From contig CM077594.1 in the NCBI GenBank assembly GCA_039654915.1, positions 98,780,893 to 98,844,892 on the forward strand: a DNA stretch of 64,000 nt, written 5' to 3'. The translations under genes were made by a program, and so were the position numbers. The DNA is from Aquilaria yunnanensis (Eukaryota; Streptophyta; Magnoliopsida; Malvales; Thymelaeaceae). Position 1 is the first letter of the stretch. Every line of letters begins with the position of its first letter. Positions 1 to 11,993 of this stretch are shown here, in pieces. The notes under the pieces are model-generated. The model had not been told where the DNA came from. It was given only the letters and a program-made list of their open reading frames with translations, and did no database searches.

Positions 1-97
1 AGACATGCAATAGTATATAGTGTTTGACATAATTTTGCATGAATTTATAGAGCATCAATAATTTATATTTTGTACTTACTTGATTGTTGATATCACC

Positions 98-3000
98 ATG
101 GTTCAATCTAAAGAAGAAAAGTCACGTACCCAGTTAGGCAAAAGGAAAAGGGAGATGTACAAAGAGGCATGGAAGAATTTCCCCAAACCATTTGTTCATT
201 ATAATGGGCATTTACCACTACCGGTAGATGAGACAAATTAGATTGACGCAACATTTTTTTGAAGATAACTTCTAGTTTAACTAGAAGAAGGAAAGAGAAC
301 ACCTATCTCTAAGTTGTTGGAAATTTGTGGTGCGGGATAGTCCGCCTAAATTCATTCCCCAAGAGCTATAGAATGAAAGGAAAGAAATACATCTTTCGAA
401 CATCAGGCTCGGTATGCCAGATAGATATGTCGCCAACTGGTCAGAATGAGTCGATAAAATTCCTCACAATAAGAAATACTATGACATTTTGGAAGATGCA
501 TATATCGTAAGTGCCATCAGAATATCGCAGGACTTAAATTGCTGCGTTTCCAAGAAGGTCTTAAAGGGAGATGTACAAAGAGGCATGGAAGAATTTCCCC
601 AAACCATTTGTTCATTATAATGGGCATTTACCACGACCGGTAGATGAGACAAATTAGATTGACGCAACATTTTTTTGAAGATAACTTCTAGTTTAACTAG
701 AAGAAGGAAAGAGAACACCTATCTCTAAGTTGTTGGAAATTTGTGGTGCGGGATAGTCCGCCTAAATTCATTCCCCCAGAGCTATAGAATGAAAGGAAAA
801 AAATACATCTTTCGAACATCAGGCTCGGTATGCCAGATAGATATGTGGCCAACTGGTCAGAATGAGTCGATAAAATTCCTCACAATAAGAAATACTATGA
901 CATTTTCGAAGATACATATATCGTAAGTGCCATCAGAATATCGCAGGACTTAAATTGCCGCGTTTCCAAGAAGGTCTTAATATGGAGGAATCTCTTCACG
1001 TGGTGGAGTATTGATAGTCATACCTTCGTCACAGCCTGGAGGGAATTCATACAAACTTTAGAAGATGTAAAAATTATCTTGGCCTTTACTACTTTTGGTG
1101 CAGAAGTCATGTCAGATGGGTTGGCCGATGATGAAGTATGCCTTTATGAGAGCTTAATGGAAGATATTAATGAGGCCAAGAAGGCAACAAAAACTGGGGC
1201 CAAATTCTGCCCTTATGACATATGGTTGAATTTTTACTTCGGGAAACTAGACACTAATGGCTCCATAATTCTTGGGGAGTGGGTGAATTACGGTTACAAA
1301 TTAGAAGCCTTTCTTGCATTTTGGGTGTACAAACTTCTTCTGCCTAACACAGCTGAAGATGGAGCCTCTGCCAAAGGTTTTCTTCTCGCCATCAAATTAG
1401 CATAGGGGAAAAAGCTAACACTTGGCCCATTGTACTTGGGTTCTTTATACAGGAGACTTGATAAATACTTGCATGCCTTACTTGATTGACATAAAGGGGT
1501 TTGCCTCATTGATAATTTTCCATCCAAGACAAAGCTACATAGCAAATACCAGAACTGTTGAAGAGCGGGAAAAAAAATAGGGAAACAATGCTCTATTGTT
1601 CTTTATATGGTCACGCCTGACCATGTTAGTTGGCTTGATGAGCTTTACCCATTGCCATATTGTCCAAACAATAAAGAGCTAGTTGCATATAATCCACATC
1701 GGGTGGCTAGGCAATTTCGGTATGACCAAGGAATTCCTCGTGATGCTTGCATGCTCTTCAAGGATATGATAATCCAACAAAGCAAGGCTCAATTTCTTAC
1801 TATTAGTGCCTTGAACAATAAGCCACATGAGAAAAATGTATACTTTCCAGGCATAAAAAGGCATAGCTACTGGAATCCTGAATGGTTATCTCACTTCTCC
1901 TCTACCATGGAAGCTTTTTTGGAATTTAAAAAACAGACTGAGGGTATAACCAAGTCATTCCTTGTTATGGCTAATCATGATATCTCTATATAATTATTCC
2001 ATAACAAAAGGAGTGCTCCCACTTTAGGCAACAAAAAAAAAAAAAAGATGCCAACAAGCTCAAGTAAGAGGCCAGTCATTAAGAAAACAAAAAAGATGGT
2101 GATTCATCTGGAGGTAATTGATGTAACCCCCTAACACTTTCATAGGCCTCTTTTCCCCCTTATACATGTATATATTTCAGGGCGAATGATCAAATGATGA
2201 TATTGAAGTAGAAGGTGTTGAGAATAAAGCTAAAACCTTTAATAAGCTTGTAGAGTCAGAATGGCCTGATGAAAATAACACTGAATTTTCTTGTTCTGAA
2301 CTTGAGAATGGCCTTGATATTGATTTGGAGACTAAAGAAGATAACACTGATATACCCTTGGATGATTGTGAGGATATGTCCCCCAATTGCTGCCATAACT
2401 TAGGTAGGCCAAACATTTTTCTACACCATTATTTATTGATATCTCATTCAAACAAATCAATGTTCTCTCTTTTCTTTTTTTTGAAACAGACAGAGGCACA
2501 AACACCATTTATGGTATTATCATTTGCCTTGAAGATTGGCTCTTTAAGGTTGAGATTGAAACATGGAGTGAGTAAAAGATGAACCACTACTGGCAAATCA
2601 CTCGCAAAACTTAGCTAGAATTCTTCTACATCGGAAGGAGGTAAATTAACATAGTCCACAAACTTGCTGCTTGAGTCAAATACTAGTGTTGACATAGACT
2701 CACGACTTGGCCATAATGTTGATCTACTGCCTCGCACTACTCTTCCCTAGCTTTGGTAGAAGACACAAGTACTGCTGTAAAAGCTGATCTTATTAAGTTT
2801 TTTGGTATTTAGGTGACAAAGTTGCAGCTTCATTACCTACAGGGCACCTTTGATGTAGAATGTGATTTTTACTGCTAGTAAGATTCGAAGAAAAAAAAAT
2901 CTGCAAAAAATACTTGTTACTTTGGCTGATATATTAGTACTGCTGGAAAAAGATTTTTGCACTTTATCAGCTGAAAAAATATTTGAAACCAATGAGGCTT

Positions 3001-3430
3001 TTGACATATATGCTGAGATGATTTTTTTATATATACTATTCATGATAGGCAAAAAATAAACAAAATGAAATTATTTTGCCCATACAGATACTTGAAGATT
3101 CTAAGTTCAAGTTAGAAAAATTGTAACATATCATCTAACAAGTGAGAAAAGCAGCTTCAATAGAGGATTGCCAGCTTGAGTTGCAAAAGATAAATGATGA
3201 GAAGCAACAAATATGTTAAACTTTCAAGCATCTTGAGGAAGAGAAAACTTCCTTAATTTCTTAATTGACATCTATGGAGAATGAAATTAGTTCCTTGGTG
3301 GAAACAAAGAAAATTTATGAAGACTAGAAGAAACAAATAGCAACAAAATTAATGGTCATTGAGGAGATTATTTCTCTCAGGGACATACTCTTACTTTCTA
3401 CTTAGGGAAACAAGTTTCTAGCCTATTTCT
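98..3430 (+). pseudogene. Plant mobile domain (PMD) protein relic with C-terminal coiled coil
   Basis: A possible start ATG at 98 opens MVQSKEEKSRTQ. Downstream, in broken frames, are PMD-like segments: YVANWSE...DKIPHNKKYYDILEDA, TFVTAWREFIQTLEDVKIIL near 1,020-1,080, then an open stretch at about 1,079-1,405 with LEAFLAFWVYKLLLP, and 1,607-1,993 with YNPHRVARQFRYDQGIP. These are hallmarks of the aminotransferase-like plant mobile domain (PF10536 type). An acidic linker follows at 2,180-2,400 after a plausible intron (acceptor tttcag near 2,180). A Lys/Glu-rich, coiled-coil-like tail lies at about 3,090-3,400. Many stops and a 416-bp internal duplication make it a pseudogene. It lies antisense to the neighbouring Tat pol and is probably an extra ORF of that element; an independent TE gene is the alternative. 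Confidence 0.65.
147..979. repeat. 416-bp tandem duplication, two copies
   Basis: The stretch beginning aaagggagatgtac at 147 recurs at 563 (offset 416). The match continues to about 979 with only a few substitutions, such as cactacc against cacgacc and tgctgcg against tgccgcg. The duplication lies inside the 5' part of the PMD gene relic and would disrupt its N-terminal coding region. Confidence 0.9.
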
Positions 3431-3639
3431 TTTGTTGTTAAGAATGCCTAGATGTTAGTTTTGTCTTTTTGACATTTATCAGACAAATTATCTCTTTTAT
3501 TGAAAGTGAGGCGCGTACCTCTTTTATTTCAATATTGGCATGAATACAATAATTTAAATAATAAAACTACTTACTTGGTTTATTGGCAAAACTACAATAT
3601 AAGCTCTTGGTATGACTTAGGCCATCAATCTGTTCAAAG

Positions 3640-4045
3640 AAAATAATAGAGACATCATCCCAATTCATTCGGTAAGAGGGAAGTAAGAGATTGACATCTC
3701 ATTTCAATAAATAGTGCCCTAAGTATATGTGCTAAAAGAGAGCTATAAAAATCTTTCCAATGTATTCGTTAAGAGGGAAGCAAGATATCGTCATCTCATT
3801 CAATGAAGATTGCCATCACTACAAGTGCTAAGAAAGAGCTACAAAAATAATCATCCCAATGCATTTGCTAAAAGAAAAGCAAGAGATTGATATCTTATTT
3901 TCAATAAATAATGCTCTCATTGCATTTGCTGAGAGAGAGCTATATAAATCTTTCTAATGTATTCACTAAGAAGTAAGTATGAGATTGACATCTCATTTCA
4001 ATAGACAGTGGTCTTGCTGCATTCGCTGAAAGAGAGTTAAAATGA
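3640..4045. repeat. Tandem array, about 98-bp unit, four degenerate copies
   Basis: The anchor ttgacatctcattt and its variants recur at about 3,691, 3,788, 3,887 and 3,985, spaced 97, 99 and 98 bp. Each unit also holds a 'cattcgcta-agagagagct' type block. The array lies between the integrase end of the Tat pol and the antisense PMD gene, the position where Tat/Ogre-like elements typically carry 3' untranslated tandem repeats. Confidence 0.8.
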
Positions 4046-4109
4046 TGATGAAACTTCTTTTATTCTTTGAAATGTGTTTATGCTCACTGGTGTACCAAAC
4101 ATGGCCAAA

Positions 4110-5360
4110 TGCCTTAATATAACTTTTTTATGAATTGGAAGTTGATTGGGGAGGTTATAACACTTGTTTTTTGGCTCAAAAGTTGGCAATATCTACTTTC
4201 ATTGACCATATGGATAATATTTGGCCCTTCCCATTTTAGAGCAAATTTTGGAGCTGGCAAACCACATTTGATATGCTCAGGAAAACGCAACACCAAATCC
4301 TCTTCTTTAAACATTCTTTTTCTTACCATCTTATCGTATATTGTACTCAAACGTCGCTAATAAATAAGAAGATTTGACTTGGCTTTATCTCTCAACTATT
4401 CTAGAGCTTCCAAATCCAACAGGCATTGAGTATCATTATCAAGACCAGAATCAAGTGCCAAATGTGCCAATAGGATAATTAATTCTACCGAAATAACAGC
4501 TTCAGATCCATATACAAGTAAGAAAGGTGTAGCCTTTGTTGAAGTATGTTTTGAAGTACAATAGGTCTACAAGGTTAAAGGAAGTATTTCAACCCATAAG
4601 GAATGGTCCTCATGAACCATTATACTTAAAACTTTGAGTAAGGTCTTGTTCGTTGCTTCTACCTAACCATGTCCCTTAGGATAATAGGCCGTAGACTTAA
4701 CATGATCAATATCATAATTTGCCAGTATCTTGCGTACATAAGAATTGACAAATTGTTTACCATTACCAGAGAGTATTCTTCTTGGAATTCCAAATCAGCA
4801 AATTACATTCTATTTGATGAAAGTTACTACGGCTATGCCAGGTGCTTTCTTCAATGCTACAGCTTTACCCACTTAGTAAAACATTCAGTAGCTACTAAGA
4901 TCCAGACATATCCCTTCCACGACAGATTGATAGTTTTAATGAGATCCATTGTCTAAGTATAAAAAGGCCAAAGTATGGTCATGCTTTGTAATTCAACTGC
5001 CGGTGCATGGCTAACAGCACCATGGGGTTGACATTGAAGACAATTTTGGGCATAAGTAAGTGCATCATCTTCCATGGTAGGCCAGTAATAATCAATATCT
5101 ACGAGTTGATGATATAACTTCCGGCCACCTTGACGTTCTCCATATGAACCTATATGCATCTCCATTAGGACTTGGCTGCCTTCTTTTTTGGTGAGACATT
5201 TTAATGGATGCCTGTGAAAAGAGATTTGATATAATATTTCTTCCTTAAGAAATAATCGCTTAGAATGTTTCTTGATCTGGTGAGCATCTTTATATTGTGC
5301 CAGAAGGATTCCATTTTGGAGATAATTAATATAAGGACGGTGCCAATCTCCCACCTAAGT
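4110..5360 (-). pseudogene. Integrase, Ty3/gypsy (broken)
   Basis: The minus strand from 5,354 carries a zinc-binding-like module ending DALTYAQNCLQCQPHG (C-x2-C), preceded by GGRKLYHQLVDIDYYWP. Further left, in interrupted frames, are core-domain pieces: FGIPRRILSGNGKQF and TAYYPKGHG-VEATNKTLLK, the latter covering the expected catalytic Glu region. The C-terminal part at 4,114-4,350 contains KMVRKRMFKEEDLVLR and KWEGPNII, typical of the GPY/F-like end of gypsy integrases. Several in-frame stops make it non-functional. It is the last pol domain of the minus-strand element. Confidence 0.8.
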
Positions 5361-5889
5361 GATAAAATGACATTTAAATACATCTGGCGGATACAAGCAA
5401 GTAGAACATGAATTTTTTAAGTTATCAACATCTTTACCCATTTCAGGACAATAATAACTCATGTGTTGCAGTAGGCAATAGAAAGAGATATTTTCTTGCC
5501 CACACCATTTCTCATGAACCTTATATAATTGAAATTTAGCTTCTTCAACCTATATACAACGTGGAAAAACTCTATTTATTCCTCGTTAATAAAGTTTGTC
5601 ACCAATTAGTATAAAGTTCTTTAATATTCCAACATCATTTGTTGTAGGTTCCAATAGCTTATTTTTTATAGCTATTCTCCAATCACCCTCTTGATAATCA
5701 AGTGAATGGAAAACCTTATAGAAAGGACAAGGATGAGTATGAAGCAAAATAGGAATTTGAACAATATCCTCCCCTACTGGCAAAATAGCCTTACTAGCTA
5801 AAATTGCTAATGAATCAACATGATGGTTTGATGCTCACGAGGTATGCTTTAATCTGACTTATGTGAATTGCCTTATCAACTTCTCACTA

Positions 5890-6190
5890 ATGGATTAGTA
5901 TGGTGCCAATGTCGACTCTTTGATTGGAAATTCACCATCAGTTTTCTTGATAATAAGATTTGACTCACCATGTACACATAAATTCATCATACCAATCTCT
6001 AATGCTGCAAATAGGCTAAGCACTAGAGCTTCATACTCTGCCTTATTGTTTGTGCAAGGAAAACTCAATTTAAATGATAATGAAATGATCTCATGCTCCA
6101 TTGTAGAAAAAGATTAAGGATCATGATGGGGAGGAACCATGAAAATGGCTGTGCCACTAGATGACATTGTTGTTAATCCATCAAAGCAAA
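5890..6190 (-). pseudogene. Second (archaeal-type) RNase H of Tat pol
   Basis: The minus-strand stretch 5,895-6,101 reads MEHEIISLSFKLSFPCTNNK followed by AEYEALVLSLFAALEIGM and HGESNLIIKK. TNN-AEYEAL and the G-E/D-S-N-LII block are diagnostic of RVT_3-type RNase H, found in Tat-lineage elements in addition to the ordinary RNase H. A stop precedes the Met and another follows soon after, so the domain is broken. The 5,360-5,890 gap is linker sequence with one open minus-strand stretch (5,586-5,783) that I cannot assign beyond pol linker. Confidence 0.75.
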
Positions 6191-6409
6191 GTTGCCATTC
6201 TCCTTCATTTTTTTTCCACCAAGCAAACTCTCTCAATTATGTCTTTTAGGGGTGTGACTATTTCCCTATCAAGAGCACAGAGTGAGAAATAAATAAGTAG
6301 ATCCACCAATGCCTAGCATTTAATTACCTTTGGAGTTATAATAATGATATCAAATTTGTCAAGCATGAGTAGCTACTTGGCTGTTCTTCCAGATAAAGTT
6401 AGACAGGTG

Positions 6410-7600
6410 AGAGGATACTTCAACGGATCATATTTTGTAACCAAGAATACCTTATTTACGAGAACATAATTTTGTAACTTTTGTAGCGAAGACAAGGGCC
6501 AAGCAATTTTTTTCAATTAAAGGATAATCCATTTGCTACCATGAAAGAACACGACTTAAATAGTATACCGGGCTTTATTGACCATGAACTTCCTGTGTTA
6601 GCAAAACACTCAAATAATTGGATGCAGTAGTCAAATATAAATACATAGGTTCATTTTTTATTGGCATGATCATAGTTGCTAGCAAAGTGAGAATTTGCTT
6701 AACCTGATCAAAGGCTCGTTGTTGCACTATTCCCTACTCATAAGGCATATCTTTTTTAAGTAAGAGTTGAAAAGGATGTGTAACTTTTGCCAGTGCCAGA
6801 ATGAACCGCTGAACATAATAAATTTTTCCAATTAAGCTTTTCAACTGAGATTGATTAATGGGGGTTGCCATTTTGTGGATAGTCTCAAGTTTTGCCAGAT
6901 CCACATCGATCCCCTTTCTATGAACCATGTAACCAAGGAACTTAGCAGAAGCAATGCCAAATACACAATTTGCCAGATTTAAATATAGTTTGTATTGGCG
7001 ACATCGCTTAAACACACGATGAAGATGTGCAATGTGATTACCGTCTTTCTTGGAATTGACAACAATATCATCCACATAATTTCCATTATATCATGCATCA
7101 TGTTATGAAAAATAGTAGTCATGGCTCTTTGATAAGTTGCTCCGATATTCTTTATGCCAAAGGGCATAACTCTGTAATAAAAATTTGTAAATGGAGTTCA
7201 AAAAACCTTGTTTTCCGCATCTTCAGGCGCAATCGTGATTTGATTATAACCGCTAAATCCATCCATAAAAAAAAAAAAAGCTCACGCCCCACAATTGTAT
7301 CCACCAATATATCAATACTTGGGAGAAGAAAATCATCTTTAGGACAGGCCTTGTTCAGATCTCTAAAATCAACACAGATTTGAAGTTTTCCATTATTCTT
7401 CAATACTGGCACTATATTTGCCAACCAAGTTGGATGTTGAATTGGCTTTATGAACCCAGCCTTCAACAGTTTCATGACTTTTTCTTTGATTTTGATGTCT
7501 ATCTTTGGGCAAAACATACGTTGTTGTTGCTTTATAGGTTTCATATTTGGCCGTATGCTCAAATTATGATAAATTAAAGTTGGATCTAGGCCAGACATAT
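6410..7600 (-). pseudogene. Reverse transcriptase and RNase H (broken)
   Basis: From 7,598 leftward the minus strand reads KQQQRMFCP, KLLKAGFIKPIQHPTWLANIV, KNNGKLQICVDFRDLNKACP and then, after a frameshift, YRVMPFGIKNIGATYQRAM. The catalytic YVDD is present at 7,067-7,078 (atcatccacata on the plus strand), then SAKFLGYMVHRKGIDVD and SQLKSLIGKI. RNase H follows with YLYLTTASNYLSVLL and YLSRVLS...LIEKNCLAL at about 6,410-6,680. At least one frameshift between the palm motifs and several stops make it inactive even though the catalytic tetrad is intact. Confidence 0.85.
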
Positions 7601-8059
7601 CCTCATAGCTTCAAGCAAACACATCTTGATATTCTTTAAGTAGATATACAAGATTATTCTTCACTTTATTTGCTAAACTCTTGCTTACAAATAAATGCTT
7701 AATACTAACCTTGTCTATGGACACATCAATCTGCTCTAGCACTTCTCTATAAGGCTTTAGAATATCTTGTATTGACTCTGGAGCTTCTTGAATTTTTTGC
7801 AACGGCGAAACAAGAACCAGAGATTTTGCCACCTCAATCATGGAAACCTCAGGCGCATTAAACTTACTAGAAAATTCACTTGATGTGGGATAAGAAATAA
7901 TTAAAGTTCTTGACCCTGTGCACCATCATAAGCGATAAAATTTTTTACCATCATTCCTCACATAGAAGTCTATCTTCACATCTTCCATTTTCTGCCATTG
8001 GCGCTTTCCAGTTCTTTTTGAAGCTTGGGGCATTAAAGAAATGCCTTTATATTCTTCCT

Positions 8060-8640
8060 ACCTCAGCAAAGGAACACCCCTTGGCAAAGTGATGGCATTC
8101 TCACCTTCTTCGATGAAAACAACATAAAAGGTTACTTCAGCCAAGTGAGATTCACAGAGTTCAAAAAGAGCATCCACACCATGAATAAAAATTTCTTTGC
8201 CATGCCAAAATCCTTTAGCATATTGATGCTTAGTCGAGGGAATAATATGATAAGTATGCATCTATTTTTTGTCTAATAAGAGGTGATAACTAACAGGCGA
8301 ATTCATGATATAGAAACGGACCAAGCCTCACACTAGTCCCACTTTCAATTCTGCAATTGCATAGCCTATCATGGGCACAGCTTGTTTATTAAAACCTTCA
8401 ACAGTGCTTGGTCACTTAAAAAGGCAATGAATATCTATATTTGTTGCTTTGAAGCTAGATAATGACATGACATTGATAAAAGCACATTAATCCAACATGG
8501 TTCTCCTCACTAGATAACCATTCAGATAAGACTCCACATACAAAGACCTGTTGTGATCATGATTCTCCACACAATAATCTCCATCAGAAAAAATGATTTG
8601 TTGTCGGCCCGTGTTATCTAGGCGGCCAATCTGTTGATGA
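8060..8640 (-). pseudogene. Aspartic protease region of the gypsy element (broken)
   Basis: The minus strand around 8,460-8,520 reads LVRRTMLD-stop-CAFINVMSLSSF, matching the usual retroviral-type protease core (LVDTGASVNV-like), but the catalytic D-S/T-G is lost: a stop and CA replace TGA. It continues leftward with an MIGYAIAELKVGLV-like segment and an open stretch 8,058-8,261 (YHIIPSTKHQYAKGFWHGKE). It lies between gag and RT as expected. The sequence at 7,611-7,841 is a pro-RT linker, open on the minus strand (LLKEYQDVFA at its end, a common motif just before RT). Confidence 0.6.
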
Positions 8641-8699
8641 TTTAAATGAGAAATCCTATACTTTCCAATAGAAATATGATAAATAGTAATAGCAGCAGC

Positions 8700-10346
8700 T
8701 TGTTTAGCCTTAGAATCAAAACCAAGAAAATAAAAAAAATTTGAAGGTCATAGTACGCATGAAAGAATGGGCAACATTAGAAATAAATATCTCATCCTCT
8801 TGCCCCTCTTGTTCCTTTGGCAATAGCGGAGGCAATTGAGGAAAATTTTCTTCATTAGACAAAGAATGAACAATAGCATGAAGATGGCCAACAATAGCAT
8901 TAACATGGCCTTCTCTTGCATTATAAGTAGGCAAAGGATTTTCATGAACTTCTCCATCTTCAAGGACAACCTCTTTTTTGTCAAGCTTATTGCAAAAGAA
9001 GTGCTACAAATTCCAACACTCAGAGGTTGGATGACAAACTTGGTGATGATATCTGCAATATTTTGGATCAGCTTTATCTTGATTAGTTGGCAACTCTAGC
9101 ACTTGAGGTAGTCGTATCACCTTATCTTTGATCTACTAATCCAATAAGGCATAAACTTTATTCATGGGACAAGAAAAATGTGGAGGTGTGTCAAAATTTT
9201 TATGAAGCCCTTTTTTAAATCTCTTTCCGCCTCCATTTTCTCCTCTTTGCATAACAACATTCACAAATGGCACTTTGAGTAACTACCTTCACCATCTTTT
9301 TTCATCGGAAGAGAATTGCTAGTTCACTGGACAGCTTCTACTAAGGTAGCAAAAGAAAGCAATTGTAAATTTTCAAGGTGAATTATATATTTACGGAGCA
9401 TACCTGATATGCAAACTTTTACAAGCTTTCATTCATCGTAAGATTCTTGACAATCAAGATCCATTTCATGGAATTGTTGTGCATAAACAAGAAAATCCTC
9501 TTTAAAATATTGGCATTGCAGGCCAAGGTGCACCAAAGTAACCTTCCCTTGAGTTGAAAAGAATTTCTCTATAAATAGCTTGCACATATGTCCCCAAGTT
9601 TCCACTAAGCCTAGAGCAAGGTTGGCATACTGACTGTAAGCCTTCTCAAACAAGACTTAGAGAACTCATTTTATCTTAAATCATCATCTAGGTTGTATAC
9701 AAGACACATCTCCACAAAGTACATCACATGCTCATTGGCATTGCCTACCTTGCCATTGAATATAGGGAAACTCGGACTAGAATAATTTCTCGAGCATGGC
9801 TTCTCGGTAACATATAATGGATATAGAACTTTGATATCCATCTCAAGATAAGATGTCTACTCTTAGCGTTGTTCCAGTAATTGAAATAACTTCTTACGAG
9901 TTAAATAGAGAGACATGAGCAGTGTTGGGAACTAATTATTCATCGGCAAAACCTGTGAACTTATGCCAAGCATAAAACCTCCAGTGCTAGGAGTTGAACT
10001 TCCAATTCCAGGATTTATTAGTCATAAGACCGGCATAATAACAATAGATAAGCCTTCAGTAATAATAGTAGGGACGATAGAATCACTTATAGTATCTATT
10101 AAATTTGCCAGTGACAAAGGTGGATTAACTTGTGGGATTTGTCCTAGTGCCCCAATTTGTGGCTGTGATAAATTGGCCAAGGCATTAATAACCATTTGGT
10201 TGCTCTCCTTTATAGTATTTAACATGCGTTATTGCCTCTTGTAATGCTTGGAACATTTCCAGTAATTGAGCCATGTACAGCAGAACATAAAAAACAGGAG
10301 ACGGCCTCGAGCGACTAGTGTTGTTTTCATTGTTGTCATTTGACAT
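8700..10346 (-). pseudogene. Gag of the gypsy element (broken)
   Basis: A minus-strand ATG at 10,346 opens MSNDNNENNTSRSRPSP and a region with leucine-rich and NALANLSQPQIGALG segments (10,022-10,225). The retrotransposon gag core is at 9,429-9,653: YSQYANLALGLVETWGHMCK, LFIEKFF and a QQFHEMDLDC-type stretch. Stops and shifts separate the pieces. No intact zinc knuckle is visible. The position next to the putative 5' LTR and primer-binding region supports the gag call. Confidence 0.65.
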
Positions 10347-10399
10347 GACTTCCCTTTTATGTAATCACGGCCTCCCCAGTGGAGTTACCAAAATGTGAG

Positions 10400-10895
10400 T
10401 GAAGGTTATTTGTAGAAGAGGGTAAAGTGTTACACACGAAGATAAAATGAGATGATTAGGGGCCGACAAGAAGGAGGAGAAAGCAATTCGGCAAACTCAG
10501 GAGACTGGTAGGAGAAAAGATCTCAGGCAAAATAAGAAATAATAGGCCAAGGAAAATGAAATATTAAATTATATCAAATAAAAAGCCTGGCAAAAGTAAG
10601 TATGAGAGCTCTAAATGATGGGATAATTGTAAAACTGGCATCCTCTCCATAAATAAAGTAAAGGTTATTTATAGGTAAGTCAGGCGCCTAGGATTGTGCT
10701 GCTTGTCTTTAGATCAACAAAAGAGAAAAGTGTAACGATCATTTTTGGGTAAAGGCTATTTTTTGGGCTTTAGGTTATCGGGTCGATTGGAAAATCCAAC
10801 GGGCCTTACTCCGAGCCCACAAAGCTAAAACCCTATAAAATCATCTCCTTACAATGTTGGACTAAAATTCCTACCCAAAATTTTAAATCCAACAT
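10400..10895 (-). repeat. Probable 5' LTR of the minus-strand gypsy element
   Basis: Just right of gag the minus strand reads ...CTTCACTCACA then TTTTGGTAACTCCACTGGGG, which looks like an LTR end (CA) followed by a primer-binding region. A TATA-like CTATAAATAACC lies near 10,665-10,680, directing transcription leftward into gag. The outer edge is unsure: TGTTGGATTTAAAATTTTGG on the minus strand near 10,895 is a reasonable TG start, but the LTR could be longer because homology to the second block at 12.8 kb runs on to about 11,910. Confidence 0.5.
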
Positions 10896-11910
10896 CGTCT
10901 AACTTGAAACAATCAAACGGTCAGCAATATTTTTTTTTTTATAAATAAATAAATAAAAAGATATAAAATAATCAAATTCCACCATTACAAACTCTAAATC
11001 AGTATCGGCAAAATTAAGGTCCCACAGATCTAAATTATGGAGCAAAGTACCGAGTCGTAACATGGGAGCTTCCAGTATGTTAATAAGGGTTTTAAATTTT
11101 GTACAGTGCCAGACGATATGGCCAGTACATCTTTGTACCGGAGGCAAAATGGTATGAAGCAGGCTGACATCTTCTCGCTTTATATGCCTATGGGTACTGG
11201 CCTATACTAGTGTCTTAAAGTATCGCTATCTTGGGATGTATCGGCGTCTAAATGGTATATGCTTTAAAAACAATAAAGGGACAACTCATGCAATTTCCAG
11301 GTTTGGGTCAGACTTTGATTTAGTTGGTGCAAGTGACTTTTGGCTTTGGAGATGTTGATTCGGCGATCTTGGAATCCATTTGCTTGTTTTCGGCCCACAA
11401 AAGAAGGCTGCCTTTTGCTGTTGGTGACTTTCTTAAGGTGGTGGTGATAAGGGCCACACTTGTGGGCTCCGACGATCTTTGGTGGCTCTGCCACTCCAAC
11501 GCTTGATGATAAGGGCGGCGCTTGGTAATGAGGGCTGCTGTATACAGGCTTTAGCATGAAAAGGTAGATCGGCCTGAGGTGGGAAATAAATTAAGGGATC
11601 AACAAGAAGCAGATTTTGCTTATCTTGCTTCCATTTTTGCTTTTAAGAAATGGAGAGTTTATGAGAGAGTGGTTCTGGCTATTGATAGATTTTCTTTGCT
11701 TTTGGGGCTGTTGGACTTCATCCAATTTAAGTCCTCAACAAATGTGAGGAATGATTATAAGAATTGTGGGGCTGGTCAAAAGTAAAAGGGCATAAGGCGA
11801 CATTACTTTGTTCTCTTTTTGGAAACTACTATTTGCTTTTCTTGCAAAATGAGCTCACAAGTTAATGGTTAATTTTTTTATATGTAGAACTTAAATTAGA
11901 AGTTGAAGTA
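10566..11910. repeat. 1.35-kb direct repeat, copy 1
   Basis: This block covers part of the putative LTR and its right flank and recurs at 12,811-14,179 in the same orientation with scattered substitutions and small indels. Landmarks shared by both are 'aaaaagcctggcaaaa', 'taggtaagtcaggcgc', 'gcaaaatggtatgaagcagg' and 'agattttgcttatcttgc'. I see no convincing gene in it. A palindrome-prone stretch near 11,100-11,280 (gtaccgg / ccggtatgg type) may be a MITE. Confidence 0.85.
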
Positions 11911-11964
11911 TTTTAATGGTATGTTTTTCAATGAGACCATAAGTTGGATATTGGAATTTTGAGC

Positions 11965-11992
11965 ATGTGTGTGTGTGTGTGTGTGCGTGTAT
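11965..11992. repeat. (GT)n microsatellite
   Basis: An alternating tg run, gcatgtgtgtgtgtgtgtgt then gcgtgtatg, lies just right of the first 1.35-kb block. Confidence 0.9.
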
Positions 11993-11993
11993 G

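Larger units (their letters stand above)
1..10895 (-). mobile_element. Decayed Tat-type Ty3/gypsy LTR retrotransposon, left end outside window
   Basis: Reading the minus strand from right to left gives gag, a protease-like stretch, reverse transcriptase, RNase H, a second RNase H with the TNNKAEYEAL signature, and integrase. The integrase-last order marks Ty3/gypsy, and the second (archaeal-type) RNase H is typical of the Tat lineage. Every domain is broken by stops and frameshifts, so the copy is dead. Beyond integrase come a tandem array (about 3,640-4,045) and, on the opposite strand, a plant-mobile-domain gene relic. Tat elements are known to carry both 3' tandem repeats and extra antisense ORFs. 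No matching second LTR is visible at the left, so I infer the element runs past position 1. Confidence 0.75.

Noticed and set aside
3640..4045. CRISPR-like array
   Set aside because: Units are contiguous about 98-bp degenerate tandem repeats without unique spacers, in plant DNA.
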